Shown here one piece after another: positions 24,801 to 35,170 of a stretch of DNA of 64,000 nt (position 1 is the first letter of the stretch; each line of letters opens with the position of its first letter). The translations under genes and the position numbers were made by a program. Source of the stretch: Tigriopus japonicus (lineage: Eukaryota > Arthropoda > Copepoda > Harpacticoida > Harpacticidae); the NCBI GenBank assembly GCA_010645155.1, contig CM021317.1, positions 2,701,415 to 2,765,414 on the forward strand, given 5' to 3'. The notes below the pieces were generated by a model, which saw nothing but the letters and a program-made list of their open reading frames with translations, was not told the origin of the DNA and did no database searches.

Positions 24801-25039
24801 TGCCGTTTCCACAACACTAGTCCATAAAGGGACACGATGAGGGTGGCAATTCCGGCTATGATGATCAAAATGGGCGTGGCATGGAAAAGACCACTGGCGA
24901 ATGACAAATGGTTCAAAAGGAAGCTGCCGAGGAGAATTGAACCTAAAGTGATGAGAGCGATTCCTAGACCAAGTAGCAAAAGGTTGGCTACCAAGAGGAT
25001 GCTCAATCTGGCGTTTGATCCTGAGACAGATTTGGCCAT
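18812..25039 (-). CDS. Tetraspanin
   Basis: The main exon is 25039-24265, starting ATG in a good context (AGCCATGG) and ending AGA A|GTAAGT. It shows the family layout: a first hydrophobic helix (residues about 12-34), a second (54-75), a third (88-110), then a large extracellular loop with the hallmark Cys-Cys-Gly (ECCGGHE, near residues 150-156), later Cys pairs (DSCCRREFEDCG, RGCMPV), and a fourth helix (about 223-245). The reading frame beyond 24265 is intron. A phase-compatible last exon is 18912-18812, after cctttaattgcag, giving 291 residues in total and a C-terminus ending SIV, which fits a class I PDZ ligand; this distant exon is uncertain. A further 5' exon may exist, because TTTTCAG directly precedes CCATGG. 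Tetraspanins organise membrane receptor complexes. The 5.3-kb intron would contain a LINE fragment and a foldback repeat. Confidence 0.8.
23222..23490 (-). mobile_element. LINE 3' fragment, copy 2
   Basis: Minus-strand match to the same LINE 3' end: the last codons of the ORF (related to PDQPTIQ), the GTAGACCAAATTTCG block and the terminal CAGGGAATCGCATCTC block. It is strongly 5'-truncated and lies in the predicted tetraspanin intron. Confidence 0.55.
23708..23852. repeat. Foldback element with CGAGTATACCAAAGTATAG arms
   Basis: The left arm (AATTCAAATGACACGAGTATAC, then CAAAGTATAG) is the inverted complement of the right arm (CTATACTTTTGTATACTCGAGTCGAATT) with a few mismatches. The centre repeats ACTATGCTC/GACTATACTC. 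It resembles a palindromic MITE, but no clear target duplication was found. Confidence 0.5.
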
Positions 25040-25584
25040 GGCTGAAAATTCAAAAATAACTGCTGAGATTATATTCTTATTTTATGTTTTTACCTGGATT
25101 TTAGATAATTATGAAAGCTGACAATGAGATTTCAACTCAGGCATAAATTCGAAAATTTGGATTGTTGCATTAATTTTTTGTAAAGGTTACAAACAAATTC
25201 TCTAACAGATAGTTTAACTACTACTAACAGTCCCGTCCTCGTTTTAAAGCCTATCATCAAAACAAGAAGACGATAGAATTAAGCAAAGTAAAATATGTTT
25301 TTCTAAATTATGCTCTGTCTCAAAACACGATTTTGATATGAGGTTAAAATAATTCGATTTGTTTGAGGAATTAGACATAATAATAAATTCCTCAGCAAAG
25401 GGTGCTTTTTGACAGAGAATTAAATCTTAAAGTTCGTTACAAAGTATCCTTAGCGATCCATGTTCAGATTAACAATCATTTCTACGTATATTGAGAAATA
25501 GTTCAATGCAATGTTGAACCATGTTTCCCCTTTCAAACTACTTCACTGTCTACAATGAGGTAAGATTTTTTCCGACTTGCTCAC
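25040..25584. other. Region upstream of the tetraspanin
   Basis: No exon is seen between the tetraspanin start and the minus-strand exon at 25740-25585. It should contain the tetraspanin promoter or its first intron; no core element was recognised. Confidence 0.3.
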
Positions 25585-25740
25585 CTGAATAGAAACCCGT
25601 TTATTGCTTGCACAAAGGACTTCCTTCGAAACTTCAACGATGTGCAATTGTTTCACCAAAACATTGCAATTGACTGACGAAGAGATAACCTGACGTTTTG
25701 GCAAGCGAACCCGCTGATCAAGTTCACAACCATCAACCAA
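25585..25740 (-). CDS. Isolated internal exon of an unknown gene
   Basis: Read on the minus strand: acceptor ttcagattcattcag, then 52 whole codons, then CAG|GTGAGC. Both edges are phase 0. The peptide (starting LVDGCELDQRVRLPKRQ, ending SNKRVSIQ) has two regularly spaced cysteines and alternating hydrophobic residues like a beta-rich domain. It cannot be spliced in frame to the tetraspanin ATG exon (the phase gives an early stop), so it is either an untranslated exon of that gene or part of a different minus-strand gene whose other exons I could not find. Confidence 0.4.
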
Positions 25741-26425
25741 CTGAATGAATCTGAAATCCTCTTTCAGGGCCTGTGCATGGACATGTATTCAAAGTAGTCG
25801 GATTTTTCAATGAGTGGTGTTGTACCTTTTGGTTACGTCATGCACACCGGGGATCTATACCAACATTAACACATTCGTGTTTTGGCGTGTGCGCTCTCCA
25901 GGATGGGATTCATTTGCTTTTAGAATGATGGCCTCGGACACACTCTCTCTATGTATTACGCAGTGATAGCCATTGGTGTTGATTATTACTTGATCTCTTG
26001 CAAAAAATAACAGACTAACAGATTAGATTATCGACCGATCATCTAATCCTGTAGTGTTTATATGTATAGAGCAGAGGGCATTTGATCAGGATCTAGCGAA
26101 ATTTATGACATTTCATTACAGGTAACTAATCATTGTCTGAGATTGCCTTTGCCAATCGCCCACGCTCACGATCCATTAATGGGTCTGATTATTTGGAATG
26201 GGATGCTGTACGATGAATCCTATACATCTCCCAAATTTGGCAACATATCACGAGCAAAGTAAGTTTTTGAAGAACGAAAGCAAGTCTCTGTTTTGACGAT
26301 GCACTAATCACAATTACCGTCTGGATTCATTGCATATCTTAAACACTGTCATAGAATAAGAACGGGTTTCTTTCTTATTCGTTAAGGCAGTCCTCAATTT
26401 TTGTTACTTGCGGTAAATTCTATGC

Positions 26426-26846
26426 CAGTGGTTCCTAAACTGGGGGCCCTGAAGGATTTTTTTGAAAATTGCCAGAAAGGATAAACTTGTCATAGTAAAA
26501 TAGTCATAAATTATTCTTAATTTTGATACCAATCAGTCCTTCTTAATTATGACCCAAAACAATTTTATTGTTTTTTCAAATTTAAGAAACCTATAGTGAA
26601 AGTGTCGTGTGCCCCAAGATGTTAGTAGGATATCAATACCAAAAGTTGCTTTTTGAACTCGAATTCTTAGTTATTGATTACATTAGTAAACTTCCTAAAA
26701 TTTCAGAATTTTATGGCAAAAAAAGCAGGGATTTCTATTGCAACATCTTAATTTCCAAGTTTAACTTGGGGAGGGGTTAAAGGGGCCCCGAGCTTCTCAA
26801 GAAGCGCCGAAGGGGGCCCTGGCTCAAAAAAGTTTAAGAACCCCTG
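26426..26846. mobile_element. hAT-like element with CAGTGGTTCCTAAACTGGG ends
   Basis: The left end CAGTGGTTCCTAAACTGGGG is answered by AAGTTTAAGAACCCCTG at the right, the typical terminal form of many animal hAT MITEs. The flanks TTCTATGC and TTGTAGAC agree in five of eight positions. The interior right part is rich in GGGGCCC. No transposase is present. Confidence 0.6.
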
Positions 26847-26855
26847 TTGTAGACC

Positions 26856-27158
26856 CTAAATCACGACTTCAGTCAGAGAACCATTCTGATACTGGACTTG
26901 ACACTTCATATCTGAAAAATATATCTGTGCAATTGTGATGCTAGCCTTCTTTAGCCAAGAGAGATTCCAACCTCCCAACCGACAATCTATGGCTAAAAAA
27001 TGATTCCTTGTATTCATGCTCGTTTTAAAAGAGACAAATAATTTTCCTTGACAACATTCCTCTCTGTGGCATAATAAAGTTTCGCGTTTCAGTTCAAATT
27101 CAATGCTGTTGCTAACCATGTAACTGAAATTTTTTGGGCCGATTTGAGCAAAAGACAC
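26856..27158 (-). CDS. Doubtful open frame, possibly a terminal exon
   Basis: A minus-strand frame of 100 codons contains a possible acceptor (ccaaaaaatttcag) ahead of a T TAC ATG GTT stretch, then a peptide with paired cysteines (LLCHREECCQG, AIDCRLGGWN) and stop TAG. Composition looks protein-like, but there is no family match, no close polyadenylation signal and no partner exon. It may be chance. Confidence 0.2.
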   Translation of the reverse strand: MSFAQIGPKNFSYMVSNSIEFELKRETLLCHREECCQGKLFVSFKTSMNTRNHFLAIDCRLGGWNLSWLKKASITIAQIYFSDMKCQVQYQNGSLTEVVI

Positions 27159-28094
27159 ATCTTAAAAAGACGCATTTTGTCAGAAAAAATGTTTTAGAAA
27201 GTTTTTAAAAACAAGGATTTTAAGCTTGACTTTAACTTTTTTCTCTTCAACTAGAGATTAATTACTAAAACTCAAGATCGGTTTGTGTATGTAAAAGATC
27301 CATAGCATCACATTAATTAATACGACTCTTTGCTCCGTTGTTCAAAAAAACTTGCACCATGAGTATCCGAACAATAAATATGTAGATTTGGCATGGAATT
27401 CATGAGAAAGAACGTTGACACATAATTTCATGGCATTTACTTAAACATAGCCTTGTTCAAAGTCATTTTAAAATTTTGCAAGGTTTGAAAAGCAAGCTCA
27501 CCACGGAAACTTGTGCTAAATCTATAGGGGAAATCTACATTGGAAACTATGAATTTAAATTTGCTGATCCTAAGTGAATTGTCATTTAATTACTATGTAA
27601 TTTTCAATACAAAAAGTTTACTAGTCAATGATTTTATAACCACCCGTCTGATTATGGTTTGAATTCCCCACGCATTTTAGTACTACAGTTCTTGTGTCAA
27701 ATGGATACAAAATATCACGTATCATCACGAAGTTTTCGAGGTTGTGGGTTTCCAGTACACTTTTTTGCGTTTATGTTTGGGATGTTTCACTAATGCATGG
27801 TTACAAACTTCTGAAGAGACAGTTTTGAAGAGAAAGGAACTTCAAAAGGTTGAAAAACATTTTCCTCTGAAGCTAATACAAAAACTGTGTTCGACATCGG
27901 CCTCTGTGATGAAAAATCTTTAACAAAAGCCTCGCTACGCTGACGGAAAATCCCCGTTGTAGCTCTTACAAACTAACAAGAGGGCAACTAACAACTGACA
28001 AACTAGAGGGACAAACCAGTAAATGCTGGTAGTTGACGAAGTTAATTTGTCAGAACTGGAGGTCATTCCCATAATTACGGCTAGGAACGTAATG

Positions 28095-29535
28095 ATTTTC
28101 TTTTGGTGGGTTGCGGATTTTTTATTATTGTTACAAGGAATGAGATTCCATGTAAGGAAAGTTAATTATTGACATAACTGCATAAGATACAAATTTATAA
28201 TTAACATTTACTTGAAATTTGGTATTCAGTTAACGTTGGCACATCAATACAACCCTTGAATAGTGGGTTGATCAGGAATAGTATTTAAACATTTGTCTAA
28301 TCCTGCCTTAAATTCTGTTAAAGGATGAGCTCCTACATTTTCCCGACGAAGACTTATGGGCAACAAATTGAACAATGAAGGAGCCCGATAGAGAAGAGAT
28401 GAGGACTTCAATGATCGAACTAGCCTCGATTCCCTTGGATTTGGAGGTGCTCTCAGAGCAAAAGAAAAACCTCTACGATCGCTACAACTGATCTCAAATC
28501 CTGGGTTAGGACAGAGCCCATGAATGCTCTTGAAGACATACAGTATCAGATACCTTTCATACCTTCTCTGAGTACTGTACAGCCCTAACTTCTGGAGCCT
28601 CTCCCAATACGAGAGCTCTCTCTTTCCTGTGATGTTTCTAGTGCAACATCTTTGGATCAGCTTGACCTTTTGCAAACCTGCTGAACTCATTGGAGCCCAA
28701 ATGGGGGAAACATATTCAAGAAGCGGCTGAACAATCGACTTGTACAGAGTTAGCATTGTAATACAATCTCTGGACTTGAAAGTGCGATAGATCCAGCCAC
28801 ATGTTTGAAAAGCCTTCCCCACTTTCAATTGGATATGCTCATCAAACTTTCCATCATCTTGGACGACAATTCCTAAATCCTTGATGGACGATACGTGCTC
28901 AATACCACAACCTTCAGTGTCTTTGAGTGGAACATCTAATTTTGACGTCCCATACGTCATTGTGCGGAATTTCATCCCGTTCAATGCCATACTTCGCTGA
29001 CCAAACCAAGAGTAGACTTTCCCCAAGTCCTCAACTAAACATTTTGAGTCCTGACCGTTCCTTCCACAAACTAATTTTATGTCATCAGCATATGAAGAAA
29101 TGCTGGCTTTTGTTTTAAACTTCTGGGGAGGAGCAATAAAGAGAATAAACAGGAGTGAACCTAAAATTGACCCATGTGGAACACCTGACTTGACGTAATA
29201 CATGCCACTAAATGATCCTTCAACCTCAAACATTTGCTTTCTTTCACTCATGAAACTACCAATCCAATTCAGGACCTTACCCTGGATCCCAAACTCTTTG
29301 AGTTGATTGAGCAAAAGGCCATGATCTACCTAATTGAAGGCCTTGGCAAAGTCAAGATAGACTACATCAACTGACTCGTGACTTTCAAGTCCCTCAATAA
29401 TCTGCTCAAGTCAACCAGTTGGGTTACTGTACTAAAATGAGCTCGAAAACCACGCTGTCTAGAAGGAAAGATTTCATGGACTTCCAAATAATCTCCCAGC
29501 TTGGACTTCATCATCTTCTCAAAAACTTTTGCCTC
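28095..29535 (-). pseudogene. Non-LTR retrotransposon (LINE), 5'-truncated and broken reverse transcriptase
   Basis: On the minus strand a 356-codon frame (29314-28244) carries a reverse transcriptase: SGVPHGSILGSLLFILFI and the catalytic SYADDIKL (YADD at 29092-29081), then the thumb and a C-terminal part with PLLEYVSPIW. Upstream (29535-29315) the same protein continues (KVFEKMM..., VYLDFAKAF) but with a frameshift and an in-frame TAG just before VDHG, so the copy is dead. The endonuclease half is absent, as usual for 5'-truncated LINEs. The 3' UTR block lies at 28095-28240. The arrangement resembles the Jockey/CR1 group; the exact clade is not determined. Confidence 0.8.
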
Positions 29536-30679
29536 ACTACATTGAATTACTATTACTGTTACTGAACTATTCTGAATATTGAGTTCAGAAAAAACTTCTG
29601 GACTTTGTAACGAGTTTCGTTATCAACCTTGACGAAATCGATCCCCGCGCAGAGAAAAGCTTTCAAACTGTTTCTGCGACGTTGTTGACAGTGTGGCAAA
29701 ATCCATTTTGTAAAGTCATTAGATTTTTTCTCAACGTCAAGATTATAGGCTGCATGTTAGCACATTTAATTTCAAAAGATCGAGTATATCATTATCAAGT
29801 GCTGAAACCCAGCAGCTGTCGCGAGTGTATAATTAAGGACTCTTAATCTGACTTGATTTTGGTGGACTCGATCTTTTTGAATTAGGTGCGTTAACATGAG
29901 GCCTAATATTACTTTCCGAAAACCATTTTGTTCGTGCTCCGAGAAGATACACAAGGCTATCCGTATTTAGTGTCCCATGCCAAACAAATGATTATTCCAA
30001 ACACAATGATGGCATACTAACATATAAATATTAAATTTTATTTTAGATATTTATATATTAGTTAAGGGAACCACCTTTAAGTATTGTGGATTTTAGCGCA
30101 AGCTTCAAAATTTACCATTAGATGGCGCCAAAACAGGGGCAAAGTCATGGGAGAATAGAGCGTAGATATTTTTAACTTGATGTGAACCTTAGTGGTTGAG
30201 ACTAAAATGCCATTTTTCACCATATTTTCATCCTACTCGACCTTAGGAACAATGTCTATAAGAAAGAATATCGCCAAGTCATACTGTTTGATCCTAAATT
30301 AAGGCCAAAGATTGCATCAAAATATGAAAGACTAGTTTCTGCAGCTAGATGTCATTGAATGTCATTTCATTTGGTACGTGGAATTGCTGTTCAAGATGTT
30401 TGGCTTCCTCTGGACAGGCCTCAATATTTTTCCATTGAAAGCCAAATTTTCTTTCTTTGCAAAGCTACTTGAAAACAAATTGATAGTTCGTCGAAGGGTT
30501 TCTGAGCAAAAAAAGCTCAAAATTATGTATTAAGTATATGAATAAAAGAAATACTCTCCATGTTGGCAGACTTGTTTAAGAGAAAAATTCTCGTTAAATT
30601 TTCAGTTTCCCTGCACATAATCGTTTGTGCAGGGCTGGCATCAAGAGCCAGTGATGGCAAATTTTGGCTTTTACTGAAT

Positions 30680-30776
30680 TTCTGCCATTTTCTGCCACTT
30701 GGTGGCAGAAAATGGCAAAAAGTGGCAGAAAGTGGCAGAAAATGGCAGAAAATGGCAGAAAATGGCAGAAAATGGC
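30680..30776. repeat. GGCAGAAAAT tandem array with a palindromic head
   Basis: The block begins with the inverted form (TCTGCCATTTTCTGCCACTT) and turns into about seven units of GGCAGAAAAT or GGCAGAAAGT. The head and the array are mutually complementary, so it can fold. The same words form the hairpin at 32990-33052. Confidence 0.65.
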
Positions 30777-31433
30777 CGCTAATAGACAAAAGTACGCATA
30801 GACTGATGTTCAACTACAAATCTGCTTTTGTAGAATAAGATTAAAAGAGTAAACTATGATTCAAGTTTACACAAATACTTGAGAGCAACAACTACTAACT
30901 CAAAATTAAATGTAAATATCATTGCTGATGCTAAAATAACTAGAAATACCCATTGTATTTGAAAACACGTCTTTACATAAGATATTCCCTCTTCTAAAAT
31001 CTGTCATTCTTTTCATGTGCCATAAAGTGATAATAATTCAGGCTGAGATGAGAACTTCAATTGATAAAATGACAAAAGTTTATGTGAAATATTTAAAAAC
31101 TCCTATGATATACTTTTATCATATTTCTTATTGATAATATAATTATCATATTGGCAAAAATATTCATTTTGCAGTTCAAAGTCACTTAATTATTAGATAG
31201 TGTTCAAAGGGGATATAAGAATAAGATTATCACTATTTTCTAGAATGTTTGATGTTATCATATGGTTTATTAACTAATAGCGTAATCAATTAAACGAATT
31301 AATACATGAAATGTGTCCCAGGAAGTATTTGTTGCAACTTTTTGTAAAGCCCCAATTTCGATTTTTTTCAAAGAAAACGAAAATGACTTGTTTGGGACTA
31401 GAGCTCAAATTTTGTTGATTTGGTTTTAAAGTA

Positions 31434-32329
31434 CAGTCGAATCTCGATACAAGCAATCTCGGTTTAAGCAATTTTCGCGATATAGGCAACTTTTCCGAGC
31501 TGAGCAAATTTTTACTACATAAGAATTCTCGATATAAGAAAATTAACATTTTTCCTCAATCTCGATATAAGAAACATTCGTAAAGTTTTTGGCCAACTTC
31601 TCTTCCTTAAATTGGTCACAGCACAAAGAAAAACAAAAAAACAAAAAAAAAGATTATTTGAAGTTTAAAAAATATTTATCGACAATTATAAAAAATAATG
31701 TAAGCACATATTAGTTTCACCAACAAATGTGCCATGTTTGAGAGTGAAACAAATTTCTTTGTCTGCCAAAGCAAAACCTAATGGAAAATAAACAACCCAA
31801 GGAAGAGTCTTGTCATCCCAAGAAAGTCTCTCAAATTTGAGGTAATTTAAGGTCAAACTGAGAATAGAAGATTTGCAGTTGAGGTATTCCAAAAAAATAG
31901 CAAAAAACTTCATTAGTATGAAAGCCTGGAAGGCTCAAATTTTTAAAACAGTTGTTTGTCCCCGTAAGGGTTTAATAATGTAACAATGCTGAAGGCAAAA
32001 ATATACTTTTTTCTTGCACTTTTTTCTGTCAAACTGAGATTGAAGCAAGTTCTTAAGCTTTGTAAAGGAGATGTAAATGCATGCACTTGTAATGTCAATT
32101 TGTGTGTTTTAATGACTATTTTTTAAAAGCTAAGTTTTTGAGTCATTATCAGATTTTTTGTAATAAAAGTGTATAAGGTTATATAAAGGTGAGGTAAACT
32201 CCTCCAATAGTTTCCTGTATTTTTTAATGTTTCTTGAGCCAATTTTCTTAAGTCTCAATATTAACAAAATATCGATACAAGCAATATTTTGAAGCTGACA
32301 GAAAAGTTGTTTAAAATGGGATTCCGCTG
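31434..32329. mobile_element. Pogo/Tigger-like non-autonomous element
   Basis: The left end CAGTCGAATCTCGATACAAG and the right end, which reads CAGCGGAATCCC on the opposite strand, are similar inverted termini, each next to a TA (31432-31433, 32330-32331). GATATAAG and GATACAAGC words recur inside both ends. No intact transposase is seen, so it is a degraded or deleted copy. Confidence 0.45.
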
Positions 32330-32531
32330 TAATGCATTTGAAACTAATTCGGTTTTTAGCAAGCAAACATCTGCAAATCAGACTTTGTTAGAACAGAATG
32401 TTAAGTTGTAATTTATACATCAAACATATTACCATTGTATTGACTTAAAAATAACAAGTATTTTTCTTCAAATGATCCTTGTAAGACTGTGTTGTAATTG
32501 TATTTGAAAAATATATCTTTGCCCTTAGTAT

Positions 32532-32682
32532 TCAAATTTTAAAACGTTTTGCAGTGACGATATTTAAACATTTAAAAAAACCAACAATTCTCAGCTATTG
32601 TGTTCAACTTTTAAAACGTTTCGCATATACGATATTTAGACATTTTAAAAACCAACAATTCTCAGCTATTGTGTTCAAATAG
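32532..32682. repeat. Two tandem copies of a 75-bp unit
   Basis: Both copies contain TTTTAAAACGTTT, a GACGATATTTA-like block, and end in CCAACAATTCTCAGCTATTG plus TGTTC. The second half of the unit is nearly identical in the two copies and the first half differs by a few substitutions. Confidence 0.7.
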
Positions 32683-32989
32683 TGATTGAGCATTACAGAA
32701 TTTAATTGCATTCAAGTTTTAACTCTCGGTGTATATTTAAGACGAAATAAAAGTGCTCGATTTGATCACCCTGACTTCGAGGGAAACTCAAAAAACGAAT
32801 CGAGGACATTGATTTCACAAACTTCTTCGATGCAATGAGCTTTTGAAGGGATGGTAGGGCCATACTTAGACCAAAAGTTCCAAATTTTATCCCTTCAATT
32901 ATTGAAAATATTGATTTACATGAGTTTCTAGAAAAATTAATTTCTGCCATTTTGTGCCACTTTCTGCCATTTTCTGCCACTTTTTTCGC

Positions 32990-33052
32990 ATGAATAAAAG
33001 CCATTTTCTGCCACCAATTTCTGCCAGGTGGCAGAAAATGGCTTTTATTCAT
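32990..33052. repeat. Perfect 26-bp inverted repeat with an 11-bp loop
   Basis: The left arm at 32990-33015 begins ATGAATAAAAGCC and ends TGCCACC; the right arm at 33027-33052 is its exact reverse complement. Further TCTGCCATTTT units lie on the left side (from about 32940). It is related to the array at 30680-30776. Confidence 0.8.
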
Positions 33053-34679
33053 ATGCCATCACGGTCAAGAGCACTTCAGTGTATGTACTAGAGCGTCTCT
33101 ACGTTGCATGTGGAACGAAAACTACCAGGGTAGCTGAATTAAGAAAGTAAGACAGAACATCAATTTGGTTGTAGGAGTTACTATTGATTTCAACTGTGGA
33201 GAAAAGAGATCTATTTGGATATGAAGAGTATTCACGAATGCAATCGTTGGAAGCATGGCATATTCTCATATTTTTCACTGTGGGCACTAGGTAATTTACA
33301 ATCCTTTGTGATTGAACACGGAAATAACAATCCTCCATGTCTTTTAAAATATTTTGGTAACCTTGAGCAATTCAGAGATATTCATTTTGGGTGATAGTTT
33401 CATGTAAAATCAATAGATGACGTTTCTAGCACTGCGTAGACGTTCCTTTCAAAACAATAGAGGTACTAGGTGCCATCTAGAGAACAAAAATGCTTGTTTT
33501 CTCTAATAATCTTCATACTCTTAGCAAGTCTTGGTGAAATTGACCTACCTTTTTTAAAACAATGAATTTTTTTCAAGAACAACTCCCCCACAAGGTAAGC
33601 ACGCTCTATAATGAAAAATTATCCTAGCTTTGACAGCCCATTGCAAAGTCTAAAAGTTACTGAATTGCTTAGACTAAGTAAACGAGGTTATAAGCAAGTA
33701 CCTCTACTTTCCCTGTTATTTCAACCAAAAAGTTGCCTTGGCATCTCGCTTTATTAGTGCTAAAATCTAGGGGACGTTAATTATGGACTACCCTTTACAT
33801 AGTTTATTTAAAGTTTCGATAAGCTTCAGCCGCTTTAGAGCTTGGAGTAAGAATTAATTTTATGATATCTACTTCTAATTTTAAGTTTTTTAAATAAACT
33901 AAAATGTAATATACCCTCATTTTGAGCAAACATATGCAACCTTTCAAGTTTTTGTTTGAGGCAAGCTAAGACAGCGTTTTCCAAGCGTTGTCAGTTTCTT
34001 AGACATTAAAAAGCCCATTAAGATATCACGTTGTAGTTCTTGTGAGTTAAATAATGCTTAATAACAAGATTTTACGATTTATGACGCATTGAAAATTGGT
34101 TCAAGTAAAATTGAAAGTGACTATTTTTTCTAAACCCAATTTGGACGTGAAAGTCTGACGGTCAATTGACACTTGTCAGATTTTCAAATGCCCCTCATTT
34201 GCATACCTTATTAAGAAAGAGTCAAAATCTGAATCGTTTTGTGTTATAGAGTTCAACATAGAGTTTAATAATCATTCCAATTTCATTGGAAGTGGCTTGT
34301 TCAATCGTCAATTCTCACTTTTTAGTTCATACTGAAAAACTCAGGTAATCAAGATGTTGAAAAAAGTCCCTTAAGAAAGAACAGTCAACAAAACGTGTTT
34401 CAAGAAATGCAGAAATCAAGGCTCATAAATAGAGTGGCCGACAATATTCAGTTAAATACAGAAACTTTTAGTTAAATGTAGAAATTTGTATATTTTGTTG
34501 TTTTGAGCAGTTATTAAACATTTGGGCTTTTACTTCCAAAATTAAATTCCAGTTTTTTCATAGAATTATTTCAAGAATACTTCCCATTCAAAACTACCAA
34601 CAAATCTGAATAATTTTTGCGTGTTATTGAAGTATTTTTATGTTTGTAATGTTTTTTACTAAATATTTTTCAGCTGTTT

Positions 34680-35170
34680 TTTGGTTGGTTGCGAATTTTC
34701 TACTTCCGCCACAAGGAATGTGATTCCCTACAAAAATAAATCATAAATACAACAATTTAAGCAATTGATATAAATACAAAATTAGATCTACCAACGAATT
34801 ACTGTTGACAGATCTGTACAACCCTTGAATAGTGGGTTGATCAGGAATAGTATTTAAAAATTTGTCCCATCCTGCCTTAAATGCTGTTAGAGGATCAGCT
34901 CCTACATATTCCCGACGAAGACTAATGGGCAACAAATTGAACAATGAAGGAGCCCGATAAAGAAGAGAGGAGCACTTCATTGTTCGTACTAGCCTAGTTT
35001 CCTTAAGATTTCTAGATGCTCTTAGAGCGCATGTAAAACCTCTTCGATCGCTACAACTGATCTCAAAACCTGGGTTTTTACTTTTAACTTGTTTTTACTC
35101 TAGTGAAACATCTTTGGACCTGCTCGACCTTTTGCAAACCTGCCGAACTCATTGGAGCCCAAATAGGTGA
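34680..35170 (-). mobile_element. LINE fragment, copy 4, with an internal deletion
   Basis: The minus strand encodes the LINE C-terminus (RAPSLFNLLPISLRREYVG, then PDQPTIQGLYRSV) with the 3' UTR on its left. Further right it encodes SPIWAPMSSAGLQKVE, but about 150 bp between these two parts, present in the copy at 28 kb, is missing. It ends abruptly near 35170. Confidence 0.65.

Larger units (their letters stand above)
25741..28094. other. Mostly non-coding, one hAT-like insertion
   Basis: The block contains a hAT-like element (26426-26846) and one weak minus-strand open frame next to it. The rest shows no exon, RNA gene or defined repeat. Confidence 0.35.
29536..34679. other. Gene-free, repeat-rich stretch
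   Basis: No exon is supported. The stretch holds a GGCAGAAAAT tandem array (30680-30776), a pogo-like element (31434-32329), a duplicated 75-bp unit (32532-32682) and a perfect 26-bp inverted repeat (32990-33052). The remainder is AT-rich without visible structure. Confidence 0.4.
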
